A stretch of DNA of 49,445 nt from Bifidobacteriaceae bacterium (GTDB lineage: Bacteria > Actinomycetota > Actinomycetes > Actinomycetales > Bifidobacteriaceae). The notes under the pieces are model-generated. The model was not told the DNA's origin. It searched no databases and saw only the letters and a list, made by a program, of their open reading frames with translations. Both the position numbers and the translations under genes were made by a program. The stretch is taken from positions 1-49,445 of the forward strand of contig JALCOX010000003.1 in NCBI GenBank assembly GCA_022649925.1, written 5' to 3'. Below are positions 1 to 9,538 of this stretch, piece after piece (position 1 is the first letter of the stretch; each line of letters begins with the position of its first letter).

Positions 1-1668
1 GAGACACTCTCTTACGTGTTCAGCTTCGAATCTGACGGTCTCAAGGCCCTCAACGACTGGGGAAGCTCCGTCACCGAGGAGGCCCTCGACGCGCGAATCG
101 CCACCGTGCGCGCCGACGACCCGGCGACGATCGTCTACACATCGGGCTCAACCGGCAAGCCGAAAGGCGCATGCCTGTCTCACCGTAACTTCCTCCACCT
201 GGCACGGGCCGGGTATGAGGTCCTGCCGACGATGCTCGCCAAGCCCAGCCGCTTGCTCCTCTTCCTGCCCCTCGCCCACTGCTTCGCTCGCTACATCCAA
301 TACGTGGCCATCGGCGCCCGTGGAGTCGTCGGTTACGTTCCCTCGGCGGCACACCTGCTGGCGGATCTGCGATCCTTCAAACCCACCTACTTGCTCGGCG
401 TCCCCCGCGTGTTCGAGAAGGTTTACAACGCCGCCTCACAGAAGGCGGGCGCCGGATTCAAGGGCAAGGTCTTCGCAAAGGCCTATGTGCACTACATCAA
501 CTGGTCCAAGGATGAGCAGGAAGGTGTGTCACACTCTCCCGCACAGGTCGTCGAGCACGCCTTCTACGAGAAGGCCGTCGGCGCAACCGTGCGTTCCGCC
601 CTCGGGTCCAATCTGTCGTGGCTGGCATGCGGCGGTGCGCCCATGGATCCCAACCTTGCGCACTTCTTCAACGGCATCGACGGCATCACCTTCATTCAGG
701 GCTACGGCATGACGGAAACGGCTGCACCATGCTGCGTCAACTTTGAAGCCTTCAACAAGATCGGTTCAGTGGGTCGACCCGGACCCGGAGTCTCCGTAAA
801 ACTCGCCGACGACGACGAACTGCTCATCGCAGGTCCTGGCGTGTTCCTGGGGTACAAAGACAACCCCGAGAAGACCGCCGAGACTATCGATTCCGATGGT
901 TGGCTCCACAGCGGTGACCTCGCCCAGATTGACGACGATGGATTTGTGAGCATCACCGGTCGCAAGAAGGACATCATCATCACCGCCGGCGGCAAGAACG
1001 TCGTCCCCTCCCCCATGGAGCAGACCATCACCACCTGCCCCATCGTTTCTCACGCCGTCGTCATCGGGGACGCAAAGCCCTTCATCTCTGCCTTGGTCAC
1101 CCTTGAGCCCGACACCTTGGGAACCTGGCTCAAGTCCAAGCACCTCAACCCCGAGATGACCGTTGAGCAGGCGGCAACGAACGAAGCGGTGCGCTCCTTC
1201 ATCCAGCAGTACATCGACAAGGCAAACCTTTCGGTGTCACGCGCTGAGTCGATTCGCAAGTTTGTGATTCTCACCGATGACTTCACCCAGGACGAGGGCA
1301 CGCTCACGCCGAGCCAGAAGGTTGTTCGCCCCGGTGTGATCCGTCACTATGCCGACGTCATCTCCACTCAGATCTACACGGTCAAGCCTGGAACCCAGCC
1401 GATCCCCAGCAACACGAGTCAGCTGCTATCTAAGGCGGGTAAGGCTGCCAAGGATATGAATGAGGAGGTCAGCCAACTGGTGACGCCGTTCGTCGAGAAC
1501 ACGAGGGAACGCATCGAGCCCTTCGTCGACAAGGCTCGCACCAACGTCAACGACTCGTTGAGCGCGTGGAAGCAGAGGACCGCCGCACAGAAGTCGGACG
1601 AGGACGGGGCCGAAAACGAGAACGGCCCGGAGAATTCCGAGACCGACACGAAAGGTGACGAGGACTGA
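1..1668 (+). CDS. Long-chain fatty acid--CoA ligase (5'-truncated by window edge)
   Basis: AMP-forming acyl-CoA synthetase of the FadD15-like group; it activates long-chain fatty acids to acyl-CoA through an acyl-adenylate. The frame is open from base 1, so the true start lies outside the window; the first possible start inside (GTG at 16) is probably internal. Visible motifs are the ATP/AMP loop IVYTSGSTGKPKG (about nt 130-168), the A5 motif GYGMTET (about nt 700-720), the hinge region SGDL..and the C-terminal TGRKKDIIITAGGKNVVP segment carrying the adenylate-forming lysine region. The last 80 or so residues form a hydrophilic, acidic helical tail not seen in the neighbouring paralogue. It is followed by a second, clearly related ligase on the same strand, so the pair looks like a tandem duplication. 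Which fatty acid chain length each prefers cannot be read from sequence. Confidence 0.92.
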   Translation, partial: ETLSYVFSFESDGLKALNDWGSSVTEEALDARIATVRADDPATIVYTSGSTGKPKGACLSHRNFLHLARAGYEVLPTMLAKPSRLLLFLPLAHCFARYIQYVAIGARGVVGYVPSAAHLLADLRSFKPTYLLGVPRVFEKVYNAASQKAGAGFKGKVFAKAYVHYINWSKDEQEGVSHSPAQVVEHAFYEKAVGATVRSALGSNLSWLACGGAPMDPNLAHFFNGIDGITFIQGYGMTETAAPCCVNFEAFNKIGSVGRPGPGVSVKLADDDELLIAGPGVFLGYKDNPEKTAETIDSDGWLHSGDLAQIDDDGFVSITGRKKDIIITAGGKNVVPSPMEQTITTCPIVSHAVVIGDAKPFISALVTLEPDTLGTWLKSKHLNPEMTVEQAATNEAVRSFIQQYIDKANLSVSRAESIRKFVILTDDFTQDEGTLTPSQKVVRPGVIRHYADVISTQIYTVKPGTQPIPSNTSQLLSKAGKAAKDMNEEVSQLVTPFVENTRERIEPFVDKARTNVNDSLSAWKQRTAAQKSDEDGAENENGPENSETDTKGDED

Positions 1669-1843
1669 GTATCCTCTCACAAGGAACGTGCGCGCTTCCT
1701 CCCTTTCCAGGGTCGAAGCGTGCCCAGAGACGACAGAACAGCCGAACGTGTGGAGAAAACCACACCTCGCGATAAACTTACTCTCAGTCACCGGACGGGT
1801 GAATCCGTCACTCTCGACTGATGACACAAAAGTTTGGAGAAAC

Positions 1844-3673
1844 ATGCGCAAAGTTACCTCGAAGCCAGCACTGGTGGAGACAACCAACGACGAAAACATC
1901 TTCTCAATTCTCGAGGGGCGTGCCCAGCGTGCCCCTGAAGATAACGTCATCGAATACAAAGATGCGGACGGTGAATGGCAGGCCTTCACGGCCGTCCAGT
2001 TCGTCGCGGAGGTCACTGCGATTGCCAAGGGGCTCCTCGCTCGTGGTGTGAAGAAGGGCGACGCCGTTTCGATCCTGGCTCATACGCGTTGGGAGTGGAC
2101 CGCTCTCGACATGGCAATTCTGAGCATCGGTGCACTCACCGTTCCCGTGTACGAGACGAACTCGAGCGCGCAGGTCAAAACAATTTTCAACGATTCCAAG
2201 GTCACCATGGCCTTCGCCGAAGACGACAACCAGAGGGACAAAATCGAGGCAGTCCGCGATCAGTGCGCCTATCTCAAAGACATCTACGTCATCGATCTCG
2301 GCGCCGTCGACACGCTCAAGGAATTCGGCAAGGCAGTCACGGACGAGGAATTTGGGGCGGCGAAGACCGCCGTTAAAGGCTCCGACCTCGCGACCATCGT
2401 CTATACCTCCGGCTCCACAGGCGCCCCCAAGGGAATTGAGCTGACGCACTACAACTTCGTCTCCATCGTGTACAACGGCGACAAGTCGATGCCCGACATC
2501 GGTGAAAAGCCAGGGCGTCGTCTCCTGCTCTTCTTGCCCCTGGCCCACGTCTTCGCGCGCTACATGCAGTTCTTCTGCTTCGCAGGGCAGGTCACTCTCG
2601 GCCTGAGCAGCGACCTCTCCACGATCCTTCCGGACTTCCAGGCCTTCAAGCCCACCTTCATCCTCGCGGTTCCCCGCATTTTCGAGAAGGTGTACAACGC
2701 GGCTTCGCAGAAGGCTGGCAAGGGACTCACCGGCAAGATCTTCACCCGTGCAGCGGTGACGGCACGCAAGTGGTCACACGATCAGCAATCGGACAAGCGC
2801 ATCCCCTTGAAGACAAGCATCGCGCACAGCATCTATAAGAAACTCGTCTACAAGACGATTCTGGACGCGCTCGGTGGGCACGTCGAGTATGCCGTCTCAG
2901 GTGGCGCGCCTCTGGACGGAAAGATCGCCCACTTCTTCAACGGCGTCGGTCTTCCCCTCCTCGAGGGCTACGGCATGACCGAAACCACGGCTCCCGCTTC
3001 TGTGAACCCGACGCAGGGGTACAAGATCGGCACCGTCGGCACGCCGCTGGGTGGCATGAGCTTCGGCATTGCCGACGACGGCGAACTCCTTATCAAGGGA
3101 CCCAGCATCTGCCACGGTTATCACAACCACCCCGAGATCACGCAGGAACAGATTGACGCGGACGGATGGCTCCACACTGGAGATCTCGGCGACATCGACG
3201 AGGACGGCTTCATCTCCATCACGGGCCGCAAGAAAGACCTCATCATTACGGCAGGCGGCAAGAACGTCTCCCCCGGCATCCTCGAGGCGTCCGTCATGAG
3301 TTCTCCCGTCGTGTCTCAGTGCCTGGTCATCGGTGACAGGCGCCCCTTCATCGCGGCGCTCATCACCCTCGACCTCGCCGATACGAATTCCTGGCTGAGT
3401 GCCCAGGGCGGCGCACCTGTAGCCACCCTCGACGAGGCCCGCACCAATCCGATTGTGCGCACTGAGGTGGAGCGTGCAGTGGACACGGCAAACGCACTTG
3501 TTTCCCGCGCTGAGTCGATCCGCAAGTTTGAAATCCTCGACGATGACTTCACTGAGGAGAACGGCATGATGACGCCCTCCCTCAAGGCCAAGCGCCCCGT
3601 TATTACCAAGGCGTACGCCAAGCTCATCGATGAGAAGATCTACGTTCCTCGCAAGAAGAAGACGGAGAATTAA
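1844..3673 (+). CDS. Long-chain fatty acid--CoA ligase, second tandem copy
   Basis: Full-length AMP-forming acyl-CoA synthetase of 609 residues. The ATP loop IVYTSGSTGAPKG lies near residue 185, GYGMTET near 375 and TGRKKDLIITAGGKN near 460, in the order expected for the family. It should convert free fatty acids to acyl-CoA for lipid synthesis or degradation. An upstream in-frame extension is open to 1655, but ATG at 1844 has a GGAG about 6 bases before it and the extension has no family similarity, so 1844 is preferred. It shares long stretches such as LLLFLPLAH, FEKVYNAASQKAG and SRAESIRKF with the preceding ligase, showing common ancestry. The 175-base gap between the two contains no hairpin that I can see, so cotranscription is possible. 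A strong terminator follows. Confidence 0.95.
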   Translation: MRKVTSKPALVETTNDENIFSILEGRAQRAPEDNVIEYKDADGEWQAFTAVQFVAEVTAIAKGLLARGVKKGDAVSILAHTRWEWTALDMAILSIGALTVPVYETNSSAQVKTIFNDSKVTMAFAEDDNQRDKIEAVRDQCAYLKDIYVIDLGAVDTLKEFGKAVTDEEFGAAKTAVKGSDLATIVYTSGSTGAPKGIELTHYNFVSIVYNGDKSMPDIGEKPGRRLLLFLPLAHVFARYMQFFCFAGQVTLGLSSDLSTILPDFQAFKPTFILAVPRIFEKVYNAASQKAGKGLTGKIFTRAAVTARKWSHDQQSDKRIPLKTSIAHSIYKKLVYKTILDALGGHVEYAVSGGAPLDGKIAHFFNGVGLPLLEGYGMTETTAPASVNPTQGYKIGTVGTPLGGMSFGIADDGELLIKGPSICHGYHNHPEITQEQIDADGWLHTGDLGDIDEDGFISITGRKKDLIITAGGKNVSPGILEASVMSSPVVSQCLVIGDRRPFIAALITLDLADTNSWLSAQGGAPVATLDEARTNPIVRTEVERAVDTANALVSRAESIRKFEILDDDFTEENGMMTPSLKAKRPVITKAYAKLIDEKIYVPRKKKTEN

Positions 3674-3707
3674 CCCCGAGAGATGCTTCTGAGGTACCTC
3701 TGAGGTG

Positions 3708-3758
3708 AAATGAAGGAGGGTGTGAACCTTTTCGCAAGGTTCACACCCTCCTTCATTT
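3708..3758. terminator. Bidirectional hairpin terminator between fadD and clpX
   Basis: Perfect inverted repeat with 23-base arms (3708-3730 and 3736-3758) around the loop TTCGC. The arms end in AAA/TTT on both sides, so the structure can end transcription from the plus-strand ligase and from the convergent minus-strand clpX. Confidence 0.85.
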
Positions 3759-3820
3759 ATATGGTGCTCTAAGGTGTTCGAATTTTATAAGGTGTTCAAA
3801 CTGCCTTTTGCGTCAAGCGC

Positions 3821-5197
3821 TCAGGCGCTCAGGCGACGGTCGTTGTGGACGAGCAACTGCGGAGGCCGCGTCCTGTCGACCGCCTCACGGTCCACCACGA
3901 CAACGGCAACCTCCTCCTGATCCGGCAGTTCAAACATGGTGGTCTGAAGCACGGATTCAAAGATGGAGCGCAACCCGCGCGCCCCCGTTCCTTTGTCAAT
4001 GGCAATTTGGGCGAGTCGTGCGATGGCGTCGTCGGTGAAGCGCAACTCAACTCCGTCGAGCGCAAAGAGTTTTTGGTACTGCTTCACTAGCGCGTTGGAG
4101 GGCTCTGTGATAATGCGCTGGAGGTCATCGACGCTCAGAGGCTGCAGCGACGTGACGACGGGGAGCCTGCCGACGAATTCGGGCAGGAATCCAAAATCGA
4201 TGAGATCTTGGGGAATGACGTGGCCGAGGTAATCCGCCGTCTTCTCCTCGACGGAACGGGTCTCGAGTGAGGAACCAAAGCCCGTGGAATGGGTTCCCAG
4301 GCGCTTGGCAATGATGTCGTTGAGTCCCACGAAGGCTCCTGCACAGATGAAGAGAATGTTCTTGGTATCGATGTGGACCATTTCTTGATCCTGGTGCTTT
4401 CGACTGCCCTCCCGGGGAACCGAGGCAATCGTTCCCTCCAGAATTTTGAGGAGCGCCTGTTGGACTCCCTCACCAGAAACATCGCGTGTGATGGAAGTAT
4501 TCTCACCACTCTTGCGGGCGATCTTGTCGATCTCGTCGACGTAGATGATGCCCTTTTGGGCACGCTCCACGTCACCGTCGGCGGCCTGCAGCAGGCGTTG
4601 AAGTATCGTCTCCACGTCGTCGCCCACATAGCCTGCCTCGGTCAGCGTCGTGGCGTCGACGATGGTGAAGGGAACCTTCATCATGCGCGCCAAGGTCCGT
4701 GCGAGGTACGTCTTTCCGGTTCCCGTGGGACCGAGAAGGAGCACGTTTGATTTCGTCAATTCAACGTCGGCGAAGGGAACTTCTTCGGATGGTTTCTTCT
4801 CAGCATGTGGCGCCAGCCGAGCGGCAACTGCGGCGGAGCCGTTGCTGGGGTGAACATCTTCAGCCGAGACAGTCACATCCGGGTTGGGAGTGAACTGGCC
4901 GAAATTGACGAGTTTGTAGTGGTTATAAACGGCCACTGAGAGGGCTTGCTTTGCGCCCTCCTGACCGATGACATAGGAATCGAGGAAGTCACGGATGCGT
5001 GTGGGGGCGGGCAGCTCGAGCCCCGACGCGGCAGTATCCTTCTCGTCGCGCTCCTTGAGAACATCGACGCACAGTGCGATGCACTCGTCGCAAATGTAAA
5101 CACCTGGGCCCGCGACGAGGCGGCGAACCTGATGCTCGCTCTTCCCACAAAAACTGCAATGAGGAACGTCTTCACCGTAATTGACGATGTGTGCCAT
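3821..5197 (-). CDS. clpX: ATP-dependent Clp protease ATP-binding subunit ClpX
   Basis: Unfoldase of the ClpXP protease in the cytoplasm; it recognises substrates, unfolds them by ATP hydrolysis and feeds them to ClpP. The 458 residues show the N-terminal zinc-binding domain (Cys14, Cys17, Cys36, Cys39), Walker A GPTGTGKT (156-163), pore loop GYVG (189-192), Walker B IIYVDE (217-222), the RKH loop (266-268) and C-terminal sensor 2 GARGLR (406-411). Start ATG 5197 is preceded by GGGGAG. Two features are unusual: an extra hydrophilic segment of about 40 residues (about 99-142) between the first AAA helix and Walker A, which makes the protein longer than the usual 420-430, and a ClpP-contacting loop reading TGFG (305-308) where most ClpX have an aliphatic residue before GF. 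It lies downstream of clpP2 but behind a hairpin, so it probably has its own promoter. Confidence 0.98.
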   Translation of the reverse strand: MAHIVNYGEDVPHCSFCGKSEHQVRRLVAGPGVYICDECIALCVDVLKERDEKDTAASGLELPAPTRIRDFLDSYVIGQEGAKQALSVAVYNHYKLVNFGQFTPNPDVTVSAEDVHPSNGSAAVAARLAPHAEKKPSEEVPFADVELTKSNVLLLGPTGTGKTYLARTLARMMKVPFTIVDATTLTEAGYVGDDVETILQRLLQAADGDVERAQKGIIYVDEIDKIARKSGENTSITRDVSGEGVQQALLKILEGTIASVPREGSRKHQDQEMVHIDTKNILFICAGAFVGLNDIIAKRLGTHSTGFGSSLETRSVEEKTADYLGHVIPQDLIDFGFLPEFVGRLPVVTSLQPLSVDDLQRIITEPSNALVKQYQKLFALDGVELRFTDDAIARLAQIAIDKGTGARGLRSIFESVLQTTMFELPDQEEVAVVVVDREAVDRTRPPQLLVHNDRRLSA

Positions 5198-5235
5198 GTT
5201 CTCCCCTGCGCTTGCCGTGTTTCACTTGTACCACT

Positions 5236-5281
5236 ATATAAAAAGTGATGCCGTCGTGGGGTTAACACGTCGACATCACTT
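5236..5281 (-). terminator. Hairpin terminator between clpP2 and clpX
   Basis: On the minus strand, arms of 16 bases (5266-5281 and 5243-5258) pair at 15 of 16 positions including one G-U, with a 7-base loop, and run straight into a T-rich stretch (TTTTATAT). It sits after the clpP2 stop and about 40 bases before the clpX start, so it should limit readthrough into clpX. The TATAGT just after it may be a clpX -10 element, but I see no convincing -35. Confidence 0.75.
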
Positions 5282-5353
5282 ACTGAACCTGCGAATGACG
5301 GTGAGGCGCGAATCCACACAATCACGGATTCACACCCCACTGGCCTGTCTCAC

Positions 5354-6016
5354 CTACTTGCGGTGAGGCAGAACCTCGTCGACAATTCCATATTCCTTCG
5401 CCGCGTCAGCGGTGAGAATGGTGTCGACCTCGATGTCCTTGCGGATCTTCTCGACATCCTGGCCGGTGTGCTTGGCGAGAGTCTCCTCCAGCCATTCGCG
5501 CATCCTCAGCAGCTCCTTGGCCTGAATCTCAATCTCCGTGGCCTTGCCAAAGTCTTGACCCATGGCAGGCTGGTGGATGAGAACGCGGGCGTTGGGGAGC
5601 ATGAGTCGCTTGCCCTCGGTTCCGGCCGCAAGCAGAACCGCCGCAGCAGAGGCGGCCTGGCCGAGGCAAACGGTTTGGACGTCGGGCTTGACGTACTGCA
5701 TGGTGTCATAAATCGCCGTCATGGCCGTCATGGATCCACCCGGAGAGTTGATGTAAATCATCACATCGCGGTTGGGATCCTGGCTCTCGAGAACCAGGAG
5801 CTGGGCCATGATGTCGTCGGCACTCGTGTCGTCGACCTGAACGCCCATGAAGATGATTCGATCTTCGAACAACTTGGTGTACGGGTCCTGGCGCTTCAGG
5901 CCGTAGGGAGTCTTCTCCTCAAATTGCGGCAGGATGTAGCGCGCCTGGGGACTGTTGACTGCTCCCCCGGCGAGACGCGCGGCACGTGCTACGAATTGTG
6001 CTTCTTCTGATGCCAT
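5354..6016 (-). CDS. clpP2: ATP-dependent Clp protease proteolytic subunit ClpP2
   Basis: Serine protease subunit that, in actinobacteria, assembles as a second heptameric ring with ClpP1 to form the active ClpP1P2 barrel. Residues form the catalytic triad Ser123 (in GQAASAAA), His148 (in LIHQP) and Asp198 (in EVDTILTA). The stretch [14 protein letters not shown] near the N-terminus and [24 protein letters not shown] strongly resemble mycobacterial ClpP2 rather than ClpP1. At 220 residues it is of normal length, and the N-terminal 25 residues look like a short propeptide. Its ATG lies 4 bases after the clpP1 stop, with AAGGAG inside the end of clpP1, so the two are almost certainly translationally coupled. 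Confidence 0.97.
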   Translation of the reverse strand: MASEEAQFVARAARLAGGAVNSPQARYILPQFEEKTPYGLKRQDPYTKLFEDRIIFMGVQVDDTSADDIMAQLLVLESQDPNRDVMIYINSPGGSMTAMTAIYDTMQYVKPDVQTVCLGQAASAAAVLLAAGTEGKRLMLPNARVLIHQPAMGQDFGKATEIEIQAKELLRMREWLEETLAKHTGQDVEKIRKDIEVDTILTADAAKEYGIVDEVLPHRK

Positions 6017-6020
6017 TGAG

Positions 6021-6641
6021 TTACTCCTTAGCCGCGTTTGTCATGGAACTGGGTGTCGTGACGATGCGGTCAACGAATCCATAGTCCAACGCCTGTTGAG
6101 CCGTGAACCAGTGATCGTACTCATTGTCGCGGTAGATTTCCTCGAGGGTGTGACCGGTCTGTTCGGCGGTCAGCTCAGCGAGGGTCTTCTTCATGTCCAT
6201 GATGAGCTCCGCGTTAATGCGCACGTCCGTCGCCGTACCACCGACGCCGCCGGACGGCTGGTGCATGAGGACACGGGCGTGGGAAGTCAAGAAACGCTTG
6301 CCCTTCGTACCGCTCGACAGCAGGAACTGGCCCATGGAGGCCGCCATGCCGACGGCGATGGTCGCAACGTCGGGCTCGATGAGCTGCATGGTGTCGTAGA
6401 TGGCCATACCTGCGGTGATGGAGCCGCCTGGTGAGTTGATATAAAGCCAAATATCCTTGGAGGGATCTTCTGCTGCCAAGGTCAGCATTTGGGCGCAAAT
6501 GACATTCGCGTTCTCATCCTTGACTTCGCTGCCGAGCCAGATGATGCGCTCTTTGAGAAGTCGATTAAAGATGGGATCGTTCGGTCCCGCCGGCATGTCG
6601 CCGTCTGCCATTGCTGGCAGCGGACTCACAGTGTCTACCAC
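6021..6641 (-). CDS. clpP1: ATP-dependent Clp protease proteolytic subunit ClpP1
   Basis: Serine protease subunit partnering ClpP2. With the chosen start the protein has 206 residues and the triad Ser102 (GMAASMGQ), His127 (LMHQP) and Asp176 (NEYDHWFTA). The reading frame stays open up to 6743, but the codons for K-G-D just upstream form AAAGGAG, a strong ribosome-binding site placed 5 bases before GTG 6641; a start further upstream would bury this site in coding sequence. The ATG at 6611 is an alternative start. First gene of a clpP1-clpP2 pair that is next to tig, an arrangement common in bacteria and consistent with coordinated protein folding and degradation. In other actinobacteria the operon is activated by ClgR; I could not identify a ClgR site with confidence. 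Confidence 0.95.
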   Translation of the reverse strand: MVDTVSPLPAMADGDMPAGPNDPIFNRLLKERIIWLGSEVKDENANVICAQMLTLAAEDPSKDIWLYINSPGGSITAGMAIYDTMQLIEPDVATIAVGMAASMGQFLLSSGTKGKRFLTSHARVLMHQPSGGVGGTATDVRINAELIMDMKKTLAELTAEQTGHTLEEIYRDNEYDHWFTAQQALDYGFVDRIVTTPSSMTNAAKE

Positions 6642-6750
6642 GGTGTCTCCTTTACAATCGTTCACTTTCAAGAGATTACATTGTTCAGTGACCGAGTCCC
6701 GTTCATTTTTGCTCAATGCGTAGGCTATTCTCTGCCAGCGCAATGAACGA

Positions 6751-6789
6751 GAAAGGCGATGAACCCTCGAACAGGATTCATCGCCTTTC
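6751..6789 (-). terminator. Hairpin terminator downstream of tig
   Basis: Perfect 13-base arms (6751-6763 and 6777-6789) with a 13-base loop, located 30 bases beyond the tig stop codon on the minus strand. The downstream side begins CTTTC and is moderately T-rich. It separates tig from the clpP1P2 transcript. Confidence 0.7.
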
Positions 6790-6820
6790 TTTCACGTCGT
6801 ACTGAGCGGTTCAGTCCAGA

Positions 6821-8197
6821 CTACTTCTCGTCCGAATCGTTCGAGGTAATCGTGTCGGCAACCTGTGCTGCAGCAGCTGCAGCAGCCTCAGTCTCGTTCT
6901 GCTCCGGCTCGTCTTCCTCACCGAGGAAACGGGAGAGATCCAGAACCTTGCCATCGGTGTCCTTGAAGGTCACCAAACGCATTGCGGCGAGGAGGCCCTT
7001 GGAACGGCCAACTTCCTTGACCGCCGAACCGAGCTGACCGTTGTTGACGATGGAGGAGATGAACTGCGAAGGATCCATGCCATACTGCTGTGCGATGCTG
7101 GCGAGGAAGTTCGTGACGTCGTTCTGAGTGACGTTGATCTCAAGCTTCTCGGAGAGCGCGTCGAGAACCATCTGATCGGTGATCTCCTTGACGGCCTCGT
7201 CCTCTGCCTTCTTCTTGTCCTCGTCGGTCGCCTTCTCGGGATCCGCGGTGATGGCCTTGAGATGGTCGGAAACCAGGGCTTCCTTGACGCCGGCCGGAAC
7301 CGGAATGTCGAGTCCGTCTTCGAGACGTGCGATGAATGCGTCGCGCGCGTCGTTGGCCTGACGACCTTCCGAATCGGTCTCAGACTGCTTGCGAACGTCC
7401 GCCTTCAGCTCTTCGAGCGTGTCGAATTCGGAGGCTTCCTGGGCAAAATCGTCGTCCAGCTCGGGCAATTCCTCGGCCTTGACCGAGTTGACCGTGACCG
7501 TGATGGCCGCCTTCTCACCCTCGTGCTCGCCGCTGGCGAGAGGGGCTTCAAAGGTGGTTTCCTCACCCTTGCTGAGGCCGTCAAGCGCTTCGTCGAGGCC
7601 TTCCAGCATGGTGCCGGAACCGATTTCGTAGCTCACACCGGACTGGGAATCAACGGATTTGCCATCAATGACGGCATTGAGATCGAGGGAGACGAAGTCA
7701 CCCTTCTGAGCCGGGCGATCGACGCCCACCAGGGTGCCGAAGCGCTGGCGCAGCGCGTCGAGGCGACGATCCACGTCCTCGTCCTTGACCTCGGGCTTGG
7801 CGACTTCAATCTCCATGTCCTTGGGGTCGGGAAGTTCAAACTCCGGGCGGACCTCCACCTCGGCCGTGAACTCGAGGAGAGTCTTGTCGGTGGCCGACAT
7901 CGGAATCTTCTGAACGTCGAGCTTTGGCTGATCCATGGGACGCAGCTTCTCCTGCTCTGCGCCCTTGGAATACAGCTCGGGAACGGCGTTATTCAGGGCC
8001 TCGGACACCACTGAGGGGAAGCCCAGACGCTGATCGATAATACGGGCGGGAACATGTCCCTTGCGGAAACCGGGAATTGCCACCTGCTTGCCGAGCTCCT
8101 TGCGAGTCTCGTCCAAGTACGGATCAAGCTCTTCCTGGTCGACAGTGACGGTCATCTTGACCTTGGTCGGCTCGAGCTTCTCGACGCTTGTTTTCAC
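6821..8197 (-). CDS. tig: Trigger factor, ribosome-associated chaperone/prolyl isomerase
   Basis: Binds the ribosome at the peptide exit site and shields nascent chains; it also has FKBP-type prolyl isomerase activity. The 458-residue protein starts with the family-typical sequence KTSVEKLEPTKVK and carries the ribosome-binding signature GFRKG at 43-47. The isomerase domain follows at roughly 155-240 and the C-terminal chaperone arms after it. The chosen start is GTG 8197, preceded by GGAG at a spacing of about 7; the frame remains open 15 codons further but those codons are not part of the conserved protein. The C-terminus ends in an alanine-rich and acidic tail. It sits between RNase D upstream and a terminator downstream, 48 bases from the rnd stop. 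Confidence 0.97.
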   Translation of the reverse strand: MKTSVEKLEPTKVKMTVTVDQEELDPYLDETRKELGKQVAIPGFRKGHVPARIIDQRLGFPSVVSEALNNAVPELYSKGAEQEKLRPMDQPKLDVQKIPMSATDKTLLEFTAEVEVRPEFELPDPKDMEIEVAKPEVKDEDVDRRLDALRQRFGTLVGVDRPAQKGDFVSLDLNAVIDGKSVDSQSGVSYEIGSGTMLEGLDEALDGLSKGEETTFEAPLASGEHEGEKAAITVTVNSVKAEELPELDDDFAQEASEFDTLEELKADVRKQSETDSEGRQANDARDAFIARLEDGLDIPVPAGVKEALVSDHLKAITADPEKATDEDKKKAEDEAVKEITDQMVLDALSEKLEINVTQNDVTNFLASIAQQYGMDPSQFISSIVNNGQLGSAVKEVGRSKGLLAAMRLVTFKDTDGKVLDLSRFLGEEDEPEQNETEAAAAAAAQVADTITSNDSDEK

Positions 8198-8245
8198 CCT
8201 GCACTCCAATTCATTGAGGTAAGTATTCTGCCCTAAAGGCAACCT

Positions 8246-9538
8246 CTACAGAATAACGCGACTCACGGACTCCGTGACCAGTTGGCGCTGCCACGGCCGT
8301 GCCCCCTGTTCCGTAAGGAAGGCTTCGACATCCGTCGAGGAATTCGCCTGCCAGCACAGGTTCCTCAAAATCTTCGGCTTGAGGACGAGCTCGGCGGGAA
8401 CGTTGGTGAGCTCGGCGATCTGGTTGATGACCTTCTTTGCGGCACTCAGGCGCTCGTAGCGTTCGGGTTGGTGTTCGCGCCAATATTTCATCGATCGCGG
8501 AGCGGCAGTTCCATCGTGTGTCTTCGAGGGAGAGGGTTGGGGAAGCTCGCCTTCCGGCAAGTTCAGAGCAGTGTCGATGGCGGCGCGCCAAACCCGTGGC
8601 TTCACCGCGCGCTGAAGCGGGGCGTACCTCTCGAACATCTTGTCTTGCTCGGAGCCAGTAAAGACGCGAACTCGTTGGTTGAGACCCCTGATACTCCTAA
8701 ATTGCACCGCATTGTGGGGTTTCTTCTGGGCCGCCTGAATGATGGTCGAATCGTGGAGGAGCAGGCTCGGAGAGATATCGAGGTTCCTGGCGTAGGTATC
8801 GCGCACGGTCCACAGCTCGCGCACAACGGCGAGGGCCCGGCGATCGGATTTCAGAACCGTGATCTTGGAGGTGTGTCGCCAGGGCTCCTTGGAGGGCTTC
8901 TTCAACGTGAGACCCTTGTCGAGAATCGCCGCGAATTCCTGATCCGCCCACTCGTCCTTTCCGGCATTGCGGAGCGCAACGCGCATCTTTTCGCGCAGAC
9001 CGATGAGCAATTCCACGTCAAGCGCAGCGTAGTTGCGCCAGTCACGCGGCAGCGGGCGGTATGACCAGTCGGCCGCCGAATGTTCCTTTGCCAAAGACTT
9101 GCCGAGAAAATACTCAGTGACAGCGGACAGGCCCACGTGGGGAAGATTGAGGAGACGAGCGCTGTATTCCGAGTCGAAAAGGGCCTGCGGGCGAATTCCA
9201 ACCTCTGCAAAGCCGGGAAGGTCCTGACTCGCGTCGTGAAGTATCCACACTTCTTTACCCAGAGTCTGCGTGAGCACCGAAAGATCCGCCCCTTGTTTCT
9301 GCAACGCGATGGGGTCGAGGAGAAAAATACCCGCGCCGTCACGCTTGAGCTGAATGAGCCAATCCTCGTGTCCGTAGCGGAATCCGGAAGCACGTTCCGC
9401 ATCCGCAGCGACCGGACCACTCGCGGCCGCAAGGCGCTCCACTGCGGCTTCAAAACTTGGGATATCGTCAACTACTGGAGGTACTCCCCCGGTGGGTTCT
9501 TTGAGCAAAACAGGTGCATCAGGCTCAGGGGTGTTCAC
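8246..9538 (-). CDS. Ribonuclease D family 3'-5' exoribonuclease with HRDC domain
   Basis: DEDDy-type 3'-5' exonuclease of 430 residues, expected to trim the 3' ends of structured RNAs such as tRNA precursors. The four metal-binding acidic residues are visible as Asp46 and Glu48 (DAERASG), Asp106 (HDASQDL) and Asp174, with the general-base Tyr170 four residues before it (YAALD). An HRDC nucleic-acid-binding domain occupies about residues 235-310, and an extra C-terminal region follows, as in actinobacterial homologues. The start is GTG at 9538; its G is the last base of the upstream DUF3000 stop codon (TAGTG), so translation is likely coupled. This DUF3000-RNase D pairing is common in actinobacteria. 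Confidence 0.93.
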   Translation of the reverse strand: MNTPEPDAPVLLKEPTGGVPPVVDDIPSFEAAVERLAAASGPVAADAERASGFRYGHEDWLIQLKRDGAGIFLLDPIALQKQGADLSVLTQTLGKEVWILHDASQDLPGFAEVGIRPQALFDSEYSARLLNLPHVGLSAVTEYFLGKSLAKEHSAADWSYRPLPRDWRNYAALDVELLIGLREKMRVALRNAGKDEWADQEFAAILDKGLTLKKPSKEPWRHTSKITVLKSDRRALAVVRELWTVRDTYARNLDISPSLLLHDSTIIQAAQKKPHNAVQFRSIRGLNQRVRVFTGSEQDKMFERYAPLQRAVKPRVWRAAIDTALNLPEGELPQPSPSKTHDGTAAPRSMKYWREHQPERYERLSAAKKVINQIAELTNVPAELVLKPKILRNLCWQANSSTDVEAFLTEQGARPWQRQLVTESVSRVIL

